Part shown: positions 10,052-19,976 of the stretch, piece after piece
Layout of the letters: each line of letters starts with the position of its first letter
How positions within the stretch are numbered: the first letter of the stretch is position 1
Source of the DNA: Farysia itapuensis
Lineage: Eukaryota > Basidiomycota > Ustilaginomycetes > Ustilaginales > Ustilaginaceae
Direction: 5' to 3'
Assembly: GCA_023212645.1 (NCBI GenBank)
Contig: JALBYC010000009.1
Coordinates: 124,001-188,000, forward strand
DNA length: 64,000 bases
Program-made: the position numbers and the translations under genes
The notes under the pieces: generated by a model
What the model was told of the DNA's origin: nothing
What the model saw: the letters and a program-made list of their open reading frames with translations, nothing else
Databases searched by the model: none

Positions 10052-11758
10052 ATGTCGGAACTCTTTGACTCTCTCAACTTCAATGCTTCGGCAGGACCTT
10101 CCTCCTCGCAGTCTTCATCACAACCTTCTACCTCTAAAGTCTACTGGCATGCGTCTCCGTCTCCTCGTGTGTTGCAGCAGCTGCGCACCTGCATGCCGTC
10201 AAAGGAGCAGGGCTCGCCAACGCTGCCACTATGTACGCAGGCCTTTGTTGGCGAATTGCGCAAGCTGCCCACCAGCTCTAGCCTGCAATCGCCACTGGTG
10301 TCCAAGTCTGGCGCCAAACGGAAGCTGACAACCGGATTCAGTGCTGTTCATCATCACGGCATCGTACTGAGCGACGATGACGATGAGGACGAGATTCATT
10401 CAGACACAGAACAGAGCAGGCACGTCGCTGCAGGACGCTTGGGTAAGAAAAGCAACAACCTTGCCCAAGTCTCGCCGGAATCAAGGAGATTGTTGGACGC
10501 AGGTCACACAGGACGTTTTCGTCATCCTTCTCCCGATTCTCTCTCCACAACATCAACGACTTCGCTCGAAGCAGGTCCTGCGCAACAAAGTTCGTCCAGA
10601 AGGTCAGAACGTCGTCCTGCTCGAAGACGCAAGAAGGAGTCCTTCATCGCAGGACTAGGGCTTTCAGACAATCAAAATAGAAACAGCGACTGCCTGAAGC
10701 TGTTTGAGGACCTTCAAGCAGCAATTCAAGATATGCACTCCCATACGCCCTCCCGTTCTCTTGGCAAGGTCGATCATACGCGAGCCGAGACTGTTGCCCT
10801 TCCTTCGCAACCGGACGGCAAACTCACGCCACGCAGCTTGATCCACAGAACATCCTCGGCTCCCACCTCTGTTGAACACGCTGCCGCCCATCGTGCGAAT
10901 CCTACATCACAGACTCTCGCTTCCAGATCGGTCGTGCACTCGCAGAGCCACGCAAAGAAGGACGCCGAGCTTGGTGCACGGCGCATCTTTACACCCACCA
11001 AGTCGGATCATGACGTCTTCCGAGCAAGTCTGGCTTCCCAATCCCAGCAGAGGGAGATTCTCCGACCAACGACAAATGTCTTAGCTCGCGAGGCTAGTCC
11101 GGTTGTCACCAACACGGACAACTTGCAGAGAGTGAAGTTCACATCACCTAGCGGACCTATGACCTCTGCAGGTGACGCGCCTCCTGCCAACGGTCGGCCA
11201 GATTCTGACGACGACGTTATCGAAGTCGTACAGGTCAAGCAAGTCGAAGCAAAAACGTCGGTGGAGGCGACTTCGAAGGTGGGCGGCGAGCTTCGATCAT
11301 CGCCCGTGAAGCGCTCGGCTCGTATTGAGGCTATGCATGGGAGCACGGGCAAGAAGCTCGGTGTGCGCGTATCGCCCTCCATTGCACGCTCGCGCACTCA
11401 CTCGCCGGTCAAACCGCAGCCTTCACGAACGCCACAACGCTCTCGCTCGAGCGTATTGCCGGGAATGTCGCAGGCGCGACAACCAGGCCTTCCCCGCAAC
11501 TGCTCACAATTCACCTCGTCACAAGCTCAGTCTCCTGCAGGAACTGTGCCGCCGAGCAGGTCCGGCCCATCGGCGGGTCTCCGTGCCCCCTTCCGACCCC
11601 CTGCTCGCGCTCAAGCGAGTCTCGCGAGCAACGAAACTGTCTCCCCCGCCAACCCCGCTGCTAGCAGGAGGAAATGCCCGCAGCCTTCCTCCTCGGATGA
11701 CAGCTTCCTCGATGAAGATGATGATTTCTTGGCGCTCGCCTGCCAGCTCGAGTACTAA
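10052..11758 (+). CDS. unknown Ser/Pro-rich, largely disordered protein
   Basis: A single exon encodes 568 residues from the ATG at 10052. I do not recognise the family. Most of the protein is low-complexity Ser/Thr/Pro/Arg with several SP, TP and SPVK sites (possible CDK sites), a basic RRSERRPARRRKKE patch near residue 190 that could be a nuclear signal, an acidic DDDDEDE run near residue 110, and a DDDVIEVVQV stretch near residue 390 that fits a SUMO-interacting motif. The C-terminus is an acidic DDSFLDEDDDFLALACQLEY helix-like segment. These traits suggest a nuclear, cell-cycle-regulated scaffold, but this is only inference. An alternative start at 9875 in the same frame would add 59 residues. 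Confidence 0.75.
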   Translation: MSELFDSLNFNASAGPSSSQSSSQPSTSKVYWHASPSPRVLQQLRTCMPSKEQGSPTLPLCTQAFVGELRKLPTSSSLQSPLVSKSGAKRKLTTGFSAVHHHGIVLSDDDDEDEIHSDTEQSRHVAAGRLGKKSNNLAQVSPESRRLLDAGHTGRFRHPSPDSLSTTSTTSLEAGPAQQSSSRRSERRPARRRKKESFIAGLGLSDNQNRNSDCLKLFEDLQAAIQDMHSHTPSRSLGKVDHTRAETVALPSQPDGKLTPRSLIHRTSSAPTSVEHAAAHRANPTSQTLASRSVVHSQSHAKKDAELGARRIFTPTKSDHDVFRASLASQSQQREILRPTTNVLAREASPVVTNTDNLQRVKFTSPSGPMTSAGDAPPANGRPDSDDDVIEVVQVKQVEAKTSVEATSKVGGELRSSPVKRSARIEAMHGSTGKKLGVRVSPSIARSRTHSPVKPQPSRTPQRSRSSVLPGMSQARQPGLPRNCSQFTSSQAQSPAGTVPPSRSGPSAGLRAPFRPPARAQASLASNETVSPANPAASRRKCPQPSSSDDSFLDEDDDFLALACQLEY

Positions 11759-11935
11759 CTCTCTACAAACGCAGCAATATCACGCTGATGCAGTCCGAGT
11801 ATTCGCAATGACTATACATTGTTCTATCTAAATTGACGTCAGGCAGGTGCCCGAGCAACCTCTCACGCAGTAACAAGACAAACCGTGCAGATGGCAAACA
11901 GTGAGTTGATTGCAAAGTGAAGGTGCTGGTAGGGC

Positions 11936-12875
11936 TTAGGAGAGATCCGGTTCGTCCTGGATGCCTTTTCTGACGGCTCGGAGGAGAGACGCCTGCCAGC
12001 CCTGAATCTTCTTTGTCCGGTCGTAATCGTGAACGCGAGTGTCAAACGCCTGAATATCGCCAGACTCACAGGCCTCCAATATCGAGTGCAGAAATCGGCC
12101 TTCCATGGTGGACGGGAAGGATGGGTCTGAGCTTGCGTAGAACTCCATCGCTCTTGCCGCTGCAACATAGTCCTGTATAGCACACCAAAACGAATCCAGG
12201 TGTGAGTGACACGTCAATGTTACACGTTGCAGTGCTTGTACTTACGGGGATGGCGAGGTAGCACATGCCGGCGTTGAGGTAGTAGTCTTTGACACTGAAG
12301 CGCGTGAGGTTGCTTTCTAATGACATGCTGGCCACCTGTTCCCACCGTTCGATGGCCTGTGGGAAGCGTGCAAGATCCGTGGCCAGCTGTGCAGATTCAC
12401 GGAAACAACCGCTGGCAGTGGCATTCGCATTTTCCTGCAAATACCAGTTCGCCGCTTGCTCGTATGCTTCTAGAGCACGTTCTGGATCCGCCACCTCGGT
12501 CTTGTACAGTTCTGCAATCGCCTTCTCCCGGTCAGCAGCTTGTCGGAATCTTCCCCTCTCGATCAGGATTTCACGTGCCCGGGTCAAGGCGACAACAGCC
12601 AACTCGGGTCGACTCATGCGGAAGCACTTGTTCGCCTCAAAGAACGTGTTGGCAGCATAGTCCTTTTCCCCCGTCTTGACTTCCGTTTCGGCAGCACGCA
12701 TGTAGGCATTGCCCGCCTCTTCGAATCTGTTCTGAATACGGAATTTGTTAGCGGCCGCCTTGAACAGCTCGATGGCCTCTTCCTGCTTTGAAGAAGCAGA
12801 CGAGAACCATCCGCTGGAAGCTGAGGCCTTCTTCTCGGCGTTTTTGAGAATGTCTTCCGGTGTTGACGTTGACAT
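11936..12875 (-). CDS. SEC17: alpha-SNAP (Sec17), SNARE disassembly adaptor
   Basis: Exons 12875-12246 and 12172-11936 (intron 73 nt, GTAAGT...ATACAG) give 288 residues, the normal length. The sequence is an all-helical TPR-like solenoid: KQEEAIELFKAAANKFRIQN, AGNAYMRAAETEVKTGEKDY, ALEAYEQAANWYLQENANAT, and after the intron DYVAAARAMEFYASSDPSF. The C-terminus ends in ...KGIQDEPDLS, corresponding to the segment that contacts NSF. Sec17 binds SNARE bundles on vesicle and target membranes and recruits NSF/Sec18 to dissociate them. The residue WFSSASSKQEEA region near the N-terminus corresponds to the membrane-touching loop. The ATG at 12875 gives the expected start. Confidence 0.93.
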
Positions 12876-13202
12876 GCTGTTCTAATGGTAAGGTGTTGGA
12901 CGAAAGCTCAAAGGTTGAGATAGGATCGCGAAAAGTGACACCTTGGTCACTGGTGCCTTGTGCTTGTGGAGGCGGTGTGTCCTTTATCGTACGAGAGGAG
13001 TCACCCTCTCACACTCACACTGCTGCTCCGCATGCATCCCCGGCCCGAATTAAACCTCAAAATAATCACGAATCACGGAATCGCAGGCTGAATTCAATTT
13101 CGGCTCGACCCCTGGAAACGGCAATCATGAGCGCATGAGCTCATCCTTTCAGTCCACCACCCACTGATCTGGTGACAACAAGTGACACTCACCTCGCTCA
13201 CA
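12876..13202. promoter_or_regulatory. divergent promoter SEC17/secreted protein
   Basis: 327 bases between divergent start codons. A CA-rich stretch (CTCTCACACTCACACTGCTG near 13005) and an AT-rich AATTAAACCTCAAAATAATC near 13050 are visible. No clear TATA box. Confidence 0.45.
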
Positions 13203-14177
13203 ATGAGGTTCAACCTGCATTCGATGCTGGCGGTCACATCAGTCCCGCTGAGCGTATCTGCACTGCCGTGGCTTGCCACATGGGGTCCATACAGTGGTCC
13301 CACAGCTTCGTCGCTCGACTTGTTGGATCCGTTCATCACACCCGACGACTACAGCACCTACAACCAGTCCTTCTCGGGAAGTGCAGTATATGACGCAATG
13401 GATTTGGACGACGGTGATGGGACAGGCGAGCCAGATCTGCCAGGCTGGGTAGATCCCCGTAAGTACGGCGGATCTATGCTCGATCTGGTGGGGAACGGAC
13501 TGCGCGAGCCTATCAACGTTATCATCTCGGGCAAGTCAGATAAGCACGTCCTATCTGATCTTGGTCTAAAGGACTACATTCGCACCATTGGCTTTTCGTT
13601 CGAGTGTCTCAACTTGCATATGGGCAATCTGCAGCGTGCCGATCTAGGCGATGGCAAGGGTTGGCTTCCAGAGATGTTCGAGTATCGCGAAGAGGGATTC
13701 CCTGGCGCTCCTGGTAGATGGGTGGGTGCATGCTGGGAGAGCCTGTACGGCGGTAATCACTTCCGAGCATGGAAGCAGAATGGCACCCTCGCAAATACCG
13801 GAGCTTGGTTCCTCGCAGCATCGAAAGAAAAGAATCTCAAATACCATCACACAATAGACCACGACGGCTACAACGTCGGCCGCGATCTGCTCGTCAAAGC
13901 CGCAGAAAAAGGCGGGAAGTGGAACAACATTTACTACAAGGCCGATGTCGAGTGGGTAGACTACCTGCTCGAAGCCGGTCGACACGGCATCAACCATAAT
14001 ATCCCACAGGACGGCAGAACCGCCATCCTCACCGTCAGACGCGTGCCAAACCCCGACAAGGGCTTCTTCCAATGGCGTGTCGAAAACTTTAGCATCTGGA
14101 TTGCTTACCAACTAGGCAGGTTGCTCCAAAGTTGGGGTCTTGTCCGTAAATCCTTCTTCGCTGGGCTAGGGCCATGA
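13203..14177 (+). CDS. unknown secreted or ER-lumenal protein
   Basis: A single exon encodes 324 residues. The start is the ATG at 13203; an upstream GTG in frame was not used. MRFNLHSMLAVTSVPLSVSA looks like a signal peptide. The body is strongly patterned and globular (GGSMLDLVGNGLREPINVII, LKDYIRTIGFSFECLNLHMG, RWVGACWESLYGGNHFRAWK, ANTGAWFLAASKEKNL, HDGYNVGRDLLVKAAEKG) and recalls uncharacterised proteins found across ascomycetes and basidiomycetes; I know no named function. Cysteines are few. The C-terminal WIAYQLGRLLQSWGL helix could be amphipathic. Function unknown; an extracellular enzyme is possible but unsupported. Confidence 0.75.
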   Translation: MRFNLHSMLAVTSVPLSVSALPWLATWGPYSGPTASSLDLLDPFITPDDYSTYNQSFSGSAVYDAMDLDDGDGTGEPDLPGWVDPRKYGGSMLDLVGNGLREPINVIISGKSDKHVLSDLGLKDYIRTIGFSFECLNLHMGNLQRADLGDGKGWLPEMFEYREEGFPGAPGRWVGACWESLYGGNHFRAWKQNGTLANTGAWFLAASKEKNLKYHHTIDHDGYNVGRDLLVKAAEKGGKWNNIYYKADVEWVDYLLEAGRHGINHNIPQDGRTAILTVRRVPNPDKGFFQWRVENFSIWIAYQLGRLLQSWGLVRKSFFAGLGP

Positions 14178-14478
14178 TTTCTCTCCCCCACTGTTCCGGC
14201 AACTCTCGTTCTGTATCTCGCATGTACTTGTTCCCTCCTTGTTCTGCATCGTTATATTTATTGTACACTACTGTCCATCGCTAATTTCAACCAATCATAC
14301 TTTCGCACATGCAACTGAGAAAAGACGCGAAGACTTGTGTGGTGTTGATTCTATAAATACAATGAGAATAATGAGGATAAAGGTGCGGCCCGAGGATATG
14401 TACTGAATGCGGGGTTGTGATCGTGAGGTGGAGCGGGTTGGGAACGCGGTTGCGAGGAAGACATGCATTTGCGCACAC
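14178..14478. other. convergent intergenic region
   Basis: About 300 bases between two 3' ends, with AT-rich motifs (TTATATTTATTGTAC near 14252; TATAAATACAATGAG near 14352) that fit polyadenylation elements for the two converging transcripts. No gene seen. Confidence 0.5.
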
Positions 14479-15567
14479 TCACTGTGTCTTTTGCGCTTTG
14501 GCTGCCTTTTTCTGGTAGCTTCGAATGTAGAAGCTGACGAAGAGGTAGATGAGGGGGATGAGATAGGCAACGTTGAGAATGACGCCAAACAGCTGGCCTG
14601 ACGTCGAGACGCACGATGTGGTAGTCTGTCCCGGAGCGAGGTGGCTAAGGATGTTTTGCTTGATCAGCTGAATAGCTTCCGTGCTGGTGGTGGAAAGGAG
14701 GCCAGTGGCTGATGTAGCGTTTGTGACGGATTGAAACGAGGAGAAGGCAGCCGTGGCAGGGTTCAAAATGTGCTTGCCAGGACTAGGCATAGCTCCGGTG
14801 GGGTAAGCCAGAGGGTTGTATCGCAGCACCAAGAAGGCAGCGGCCAAGTTCCAGCCAACGACTAGTTGAGTGATCTGTACAGTAGTCATGCTGCGCTTCA
14901 GTCCTCCGGTGAAGGGCAGCTTCATCGCGGTCATCGAGTAGTACGTGTACATGAGTGTATGCACAAACGAGTTAAAGAGCAAGAAGATGAAAATCGCAGG
15001 CGCCGAATAGCGGTATCCAGCCCACATGCAGAGAATGGCGCCAGCATGGTGGTAAGACTGCAGGTGGCTCACTGGCTTGCCCTTAAGGATCAGAATGACC
15101 GAGTCAATGATCTCGTAGTACTTGGAGATGTAGAACAACCAGACGTAGATTCCCAGTCCGGCGAACGAAGAATCGGCAACGGGAACCGTGCAGTAGGCAT
15201 TGGCCAGACCGGAAAGGCCGTTGGAGGCAATGCCACCGAACAAGTAGCTCAAAGAGCGTGTTGCAGTGTGGAAGAAAGTCCAGCCGGAGTAGACGGCAAG
15301 AAGGATGTTGTGTCCCAGGACCGTCTGGCTAAGACCATAAGACTGCTTGATCAAGTCCACTGGCTTGGGCTTGCCTGGTCCGAAACGGTTGTTGGTAGCG
15401 TGTGTCGCAATAAGGTATACTACAGCGGTAGCAAGCGGGACCCATGCAGAGAGGGAAAGGTCGAAGGCCCAGTCTGCAACTGGCAAACCGTCGGGCTTGG
15501 CAGGGTAGGGCTGATGGTTCAGCTGCTGCAAAAATGAGAGACGCGGACTGTCGAGAGCGTAGCGCAT
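14479..15567 (-). CDS. ELO-family very-long-chain fatty acid elongase
   Basis: A single exon encodes 362 residues from the ATG at 15567 (an upstream TTG in frame is ignored). Several hydrophobic segments (WVPLATAVVYLIATHA, AGLGIYVWLFYISKYYEI, YSAPAIFIFLLFNSFVHTLM, ITQLVVGWNLAAAFLVL and a C-terminal FGVILNVAYLIPLIYLFVSF) fit the multi-pass ER membrane topology of ELO condensing enzymes, which catalyse the 3-ketoacyl-CoA synthase step of fatty acid elongation. Diagnostic motifs are KYYEIIDSVILILKGKPVSH, the histidine box region LQSYHHAGA and FNSFVHTLMYTYY. The first position of the usual HxxHH box is Gln, giving QxxHH. The Lys-rich tail may aid ER retention. Chain-length specificity is unknown. 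Confidence 0.9.
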   Translation of the reverse strand: MRYALDSPRLSFLQQLNHQPYPAKPDGLPVADWAFDLSLSAWVPLATAVVYLIATHATNNRFGPGKPKPVDLIKQSYGLSQTVLGHNILLAVYSGWTFFHTATRSLSYLFGGIASNGLSGLANAYCTVPVADSSFAGLGIYVWLFYISKYYEIIDSVILILKGKPVSHLQSYHHAGAILCMWAGYRYSAPAIFIFLLFNSFVHTLMYTYYSMTAMKLPFTGGLKRSMTTVQITQLVVGWNLAAAFLVLRYNPLAYPTGAMPSPGKHILNPATAAFSSFQSVTNATSATGLLSTTSTEAIQLIKQNILSHLAPGQTTTSCVSTSGQLFGVILNVAYLIPLIYLFVSFYIRSYQKKAAKAQKTQ

Positions 15568-16604
15568 GGTTGTGATTGGGAACAGATAGGGTGGCAAGCA
15601 AGGAAGACGAACAGCGTATATATCAAGGTCACACAGGGCCTGCGGGGAGAGGCAGGGTCACGCCCACAAGGAAAACTTTTGACGTGAACGTCGCCTTCGG
15701 ACAGTCGGACACCGGCCATTGTCAATGACCGGAGGTTTGGGGCGTTGGCTATTTTCACTTTTCTGCAATTCATGATACCGTCGTGCCACACAAAGCTTAA
15801 AATTAGCATCTAGAATCATTGGGGCCATGTGACGGACGGGGCATTTCCACACATCCACAGTAGCACCACACGGTTACCACCTGTGCGTACAACCGCGCGG
15901 GGACTGAGAGCAGAGAACTTGGCAATCAAAACTTTGCAATCACCGCACGGCCATCACACGACTATGGCTAAAGGCAATCGAGCGTCGTCAAAGGTAGAGA
16001 CGCGAAGTTTTTTTTTGTTTGGCACAATTGGACGCAACCACGGTTCGGATAGCATTCGGAATCTTCCCAACAAAATCTCCAGAATTGCGAAAATCCAACG
16101 CACATGGACCCCGATGACGAGGTATCGCGCCCATGTCTTCGCCCCATCATTCGGCATGAATCATGTGGATTTTTAATTGCACAAGCTCACTCTAACAAGG
16201 TCTCCACCAGATAGCTCGATAGCTCGATAGCCGGTCAGCCCCGGATCGACATTCGGCGGAACAAACCGGCCTCCGACAATTTTTTCACGGCCATCGCTTT
16301 GGCATGTAACCGCTTTCCCCCTTCGCTGGGTACCGGCATCAGCACGGAACATGCAAGACATTGTGCTTCGGTCGGCGTCTAACCTGCTAATCTAGCCGAG
16401 GGAAACTCCGTTCTATCTAATCTAAGCTTATCGCGTAGGTGCAGCATTCGTACCCCGTTCTTTCAGCATGGCCTCACTCTGTGTCACGTTGTGCAAAAGT
16501 GTATCTGTCCGAAACTACTAGGGTTAGCTCAGATCCATGCACATAATGACAACATAGGTTTGCAAATGAATTGAAAGACGAGATAGCTACAGCGGAGAAG
16601 GATT
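15568..16604. other. intergenic, promoter of elongase and 3' region of pyruvate kinase
   Basis: About 1 kb. It holds a short tandem of ATAGCTCG (16211-16229), a T-run near 16010 and AT-rich islands. Small frames, the longest 115 codons at 15829-16176, lack recognisable domains. I see no RNA gene. Confidence 0.45.
16211..16229. repeat. ATAGCTCG short tandem repeat
   Basis: ATAGCTCG is repeated twice and followed by ATAGC. Each unit contains the palindrome GAGCTATC/GATAGCTC in overlap. Downstream of the pyruvate kinase gene; role unknown. Confidence 0.5.
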
Positions 16605-18191
16605 TTAGAGCTGGGTGCCTTCCAGCTTGAAGTCACGAGCGCTTTCAGGGACGCTGAGGATGCGGATGGTGTTGGTGCTTCCGCTCTGCGCCCTCCAGCC
16701 CTGAAGAGTGATGACGACATCTCCCTTCTCGATGATGCCAAGTGCGAGGGCCTCAGCAAGGCCGTACTTGATGCGGTTGTCGACATCCTCCTGCCACTTG
16801 GAGTTGTCCTCCGGTCGGGCATGCGGGTAGAGGAATGGGTAGCAGCCACGGTACAGATGCACATCTCGCGCGGTGTGAGGGTTTCGGGTAATGGTCAGGA
16901 TTGGGCAGCTGGGTCGGTACTTGCTCACCAGACGCGCAGTGGTACCGCTGGTGGACATGAGCAAGATCGCGCCGGCATGTTGCTCGAGCGCGGCACCAAC
17001 AGCAGCCATGGCAATGGTCTCGTTGGTGTCGGTTGGGATGGTGGTCAGAGTGCGCATCTCGTTGAACAGAGGCACGTACGACACGCTCTGCTCGGCCAAA
17101 TAGGCAGTCTCGGCCATCATCTTGACAGCTTCAATGGGGTACGCGCCCTTTGCTGTCTCACCCGACAGCATGACGCAGTCAGCACCGTCAAGAACAGCGT
17201 TGGCAACGTCCGACACCTCGGCTCGTGTCGGTCGGTTGTTGACGATCATCGACTCGAGCATCTGTGTGGCACAGATGACAGGCTTGCCGGCAATGTTGCA
17301 CTTGGAGATCATCATCTTCTGCGCCATGAATACTTGAGGAGCGGGAATTTCGATACCAAGGTCTCCACGGGCGACCATGATGCCGTCCGACTCTTTCAGA
17401 ATTTCGTCAAAGTTCTGCACGCCTTGGTGGTTCTCAACCTTGGAGATGATCTTGATGTGGGCTCCCTTCTCACCAAGGATGTCTCGGATGGTGCGAACAT
17501 CGCTACCGCGTCGGATGAAGGAAGCAAAGATCATGTCAAGATCCTGCTCAACAGCAAAGAGGATGTCTTGCTTGTCCTTCTCGGAAATGGCTGGCAAGTC
17601 GACCTCGGTCATGGGAAGATTGACACCCTTCTTGGTGGAGAGCACGCCGTTGTTGGCGGCTCGCACGCGAACAAGCTTGTCGCTCTCGATCTTGAGGACC
17701 TGAAGCGAGAGGATACCATCGTCAATGTAGATAGTTCGACCGACTTCAACCTTCTTTGCAAGGTTAGCATAGTCGATGTAAAGGTAATCGAGGCCACACT
17801 TTTCAGCGTAGGCAGGGTCAGTTGTCACGTAGAACTCGTGACCCATAGAAATCTTGACGTCCTCACCGTTGGCCATCACACCGGTTCGCATCTCTGGGCC
17901 TTTGGTGTCCAGAGCGATAGCCAGCGATCGGCCAGGGGTGGAAGACACAACGGTTCGGGCGTTGTCGACGACCGACTTGAAGTAATCGTGCGATCCGTGA
18001 GAGGCGTTGAGTCGAACAATGTTCATGCCTGCCTGTCGCAGAGCACCGAGCATCTCGACATTGTTGGTCTTGGGGCCAATCGTAGCAATGATGGATGTCT
18101 TTCGGAAAAACTTGTTATCAACGCCATGCTCGAGAGGGTTCAGCGAGGCATACCACTCAAGCTGAGACTTTGCGATGGGAGCGTAGATCAT
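16605..18191 (-). CDS. PYK1: pyruvate kinase
   Basis: A single exon encodes 528 residues, the normal size. Pyruvate kinase makes ATP and pyruvate from phosphoenolpyruvate in the cytosol. Visible signatures are [29 protein letters not shown], the catalytic lysine region [40 protein letters not shown] and the PK-family block [26 protein letters not shown] and a C-terminal allosteric domain with [20 protein letters not shown]. The ATG at 18191 ([17 protein letters not shown]) is preferred to a TTG 57 bases upstream. The segment around residue 60 reads RLNASHGSH, where most orthologues have NFSHGS. Strong codon bias, with few rare codons, agrees with high expression. Confidence 0.97.
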   Translation of the reverse strand: MIYAPIAKSQLEWYASLNPLEHGVDNKFFRKTSIIATIGPKTNNVEMLGALRQAGMNIVRLNASHGSHDYFKSVVDNARTVVSSTPGRSLAIALDTKGPEMRTGVMANGEDVKISMGHEFYVTTDPAYAEKCGLDYLYIDYANLAKKVEVGRTIYIDDGILSLQVLKIESDKLVRVRAANNGVLSTKKGVNLPMTEVDLPAISEKDKQDILFAVEQDLDMIFASFIRRGSDVRTIRDILGEKGAHIKIISKVENHQGVQNFDEILKESDGIMVARGDLGIEIPAPQVFMAQKMMISKCNIAGKPVICATQMLESMIVNNRPTRAEVSDVANAVLDGADCVMLSGETAKGAYPIEAVKMMAETAYLAEQSVSYVPLFNEMRTLTTIPTDTNETIAMAAVGAALEQHAGAILLMSTSGTTARLVSKYRPSCPILTITRNPHTARDVHLYRGCYPFLYPHARPEDNSKWQEDVDNRIKYGLAEALALGIIEKGDVVITLQGWRAQSGSTNTIRILSVPESARDFKLEGTQL

Positions 18192-18893
18192 CTTGTGCAA
18201 TGGATGTGGGCGGTAGTGAGAAGGCAAGAGGTCCCTTTGCGCAAGCAAGAGAGATCTAGAAGAAGTGCGGCAGGTCTAATCGATGCTGCGCGTAGCGTGC
18301 CTCACTTACGGCACAACCTGTCTGACCTTCATGCACCTCTACGCGAAAATCTCAAAAAAAAAATTGCTAGCACCGTGCACGCCGCCATTTCTTCCCAAAA
18401 AGCGCTGGCCAATTATCGGCGTCGTAAAAAATCCATACATTCACCGGTGTTCTACCAACATTGCCACTGCCGGCAGAAACCTCGGTGTCTACACTCTGTA
18501 CGCAGAGCTTGCAGCTTGCTTACTCCATGATCTACTCAAAGAGCTGGCAACATGAATGTATTATAGCTTGCAACCCTATGCAGCGCGGAGGGGCTTCGAA
18601 GAAAACTTCGACCGAGGGAGCTCCTGTTTCCCAAGATAAGGAGATCTACCGGAATTCCAATATGTTGGAACCCTCGCATTTTGCAACTCAATTTCGGCTG
18701 CATTACTTTCTTTTTGACGTGGGCGGGACGCGGGACGTGCGGATTTGCGGGACCGTGCGAATTCCACGTTGTTAGGTTCTACGGCAATCAATTTCGCGTT
18801 TACGCGCGTTTTGTGCGTGGACCCTGGAATCCCTGGATGCATGTCTGCATGGCTGGGTGGCAATGTCATACCTCCAACACAGTTCTCCTCAAC
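18192..18893. promoter_or_regulatory. divergent promoter region PYK1/AlkB gene
   Basis: About 700 bases between divergent genes. It contains an A-run at about 18353-18363 and GC-rich GGGCGGGACGCGGGACG at 18721. As the upstream region of a glycolytic gene it should hold strong activator sites, but I cannot name any. Confidence 0.45.
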
Positions 18894-19896
18894 ATGGCCA
18901 GATCTGCATTCGTTCCGGACGCAGAATCTCCAAAAGGAAGCTCAGAAGCTCCTGAAACTCGCTCGCCAAAGCGGACATTTCAGTCTACGCTGTTCAACGT
19001 CAAATTTGGATCACAGAGAAAGCGATTGCCACTTGTCAAAAATGTCACCTCTCCAAGCAGTCATGGACCGCCCGTGACCGCAGAGGAGGCACAGCCCTCA
19101 AAGAGGATAAAAAAAGACGACTCTGTACTCGAGACATCATCAGTCGCTCCCGAATATCAGCATCGTGGTCCGTTTCACCAGGTCAGCCGGACGGATTTCT
19201 GTCATGAATACCGCATAGACGGCCTGCCTGACGCAGACATCTTCTATCAGCCCGACTTTATCTCGCCGGCCAAGGCAGAAGAGTGGAGACAGCAACTCGA
19301 TCAACTGCCGGAATGGTATCGTCCTAAGCTAAAAGTGTATGGCAAGGTTATCACGCAGAGCCGTGAGATTGCCGCTTACGCGACTGCACCTGGTCTGCAT
19401 CTCAACTACAGCGGTCATCCAGTCGAAATGCATGCTCCGTTTCCACCTCTGCTGAACCACATCGCATCACTAATCTCTACAGATTCCTGTCTTGGGTCTG
19501 AAGTCCGCTTCAATCATTGCATGCTCAATCGCTACGACAATGGCAGTGTTTACATCGGCAAACACTCGGACAATATTGAAAATCAGGTCATAGTCACCGT
19601 CTCTCTCGGTGCGGACCGCAGCTGGATCATGGAACGCAAGATACCAAGAGGACAGAAAGAAAAGCTCAAAGACGAGCCAAGACTAAAGAAGCGCTGGACT
19701 CTCAACAATGGCAGCTTGTTAGTCATGCAGGGTCAGACTCAGAAGCACTATACCCACGAAATACCCAAGGAACTCAAGATCAAGGGACCGCGAATCGTAA
19801 GTTACTCTCGTATTACGTCTCTGCTTGTCTGCGACTGACATTGTTACGATCTCATGACAGAGTATCACTTTCCGCCAGTTAGTGTACAACAAGTAG
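18894..19896 (+). CDS. AlkB-type 2-oxoglutarate/Fe(II) dioxygenase, ALKBH2/3-like
   Basis: Exons 18894-19796 and 19861-19896 (intron 64 nt, GTAAGT...GACAG) give 312 residues. The catalytic double-stranded beta-helix carries NRYDNGSVYIGKHSDN (HxD iron ligands near residue 222), the distal His in KHYTHEIPK, and after the intron the Arg-containing RISITFRQLVYNK that binds 2-oxoglutarate; splicing is required for this last motif. PEWYRPKLKVYGKVITQSRE corresponds to the nucleotide-recognition lid. ALKBH2/3 enzymes oxidatively remove N1-methyladenine and N3-methylcytosine from DNA. The N-terminal 100 residues are basic and include KRTFQSTLFNVKFG, which resembles a PIP-box-like QxxLF arrangement (QSTLFN). 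The ATG at 18894 is preferred; another in-frame ATG lies at 18837. Confidence 0.9.
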
Positions 19897-19976
19897 GAAT
19901 TAAAGGCGATGCCTGACGTTCTATTGAAAGGTGGTGCCAGCATGCTAGCGGGTATGAATGCACTTATGGTGGAATG

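Noticed and set aside
15829..16176. 115-codon frame in the elongase/pyruvate kinase spacer
   Set aside because: No domain, poor composition, crosses a T-run; probably chance.
16821..18530. 569-codon frame on the plus strand opposite pyruvate kinase
   Set aside because: A shadow of the strongly codon-biased pyruvate kinase gene; composition is His/Val/Gly-rich without domains.
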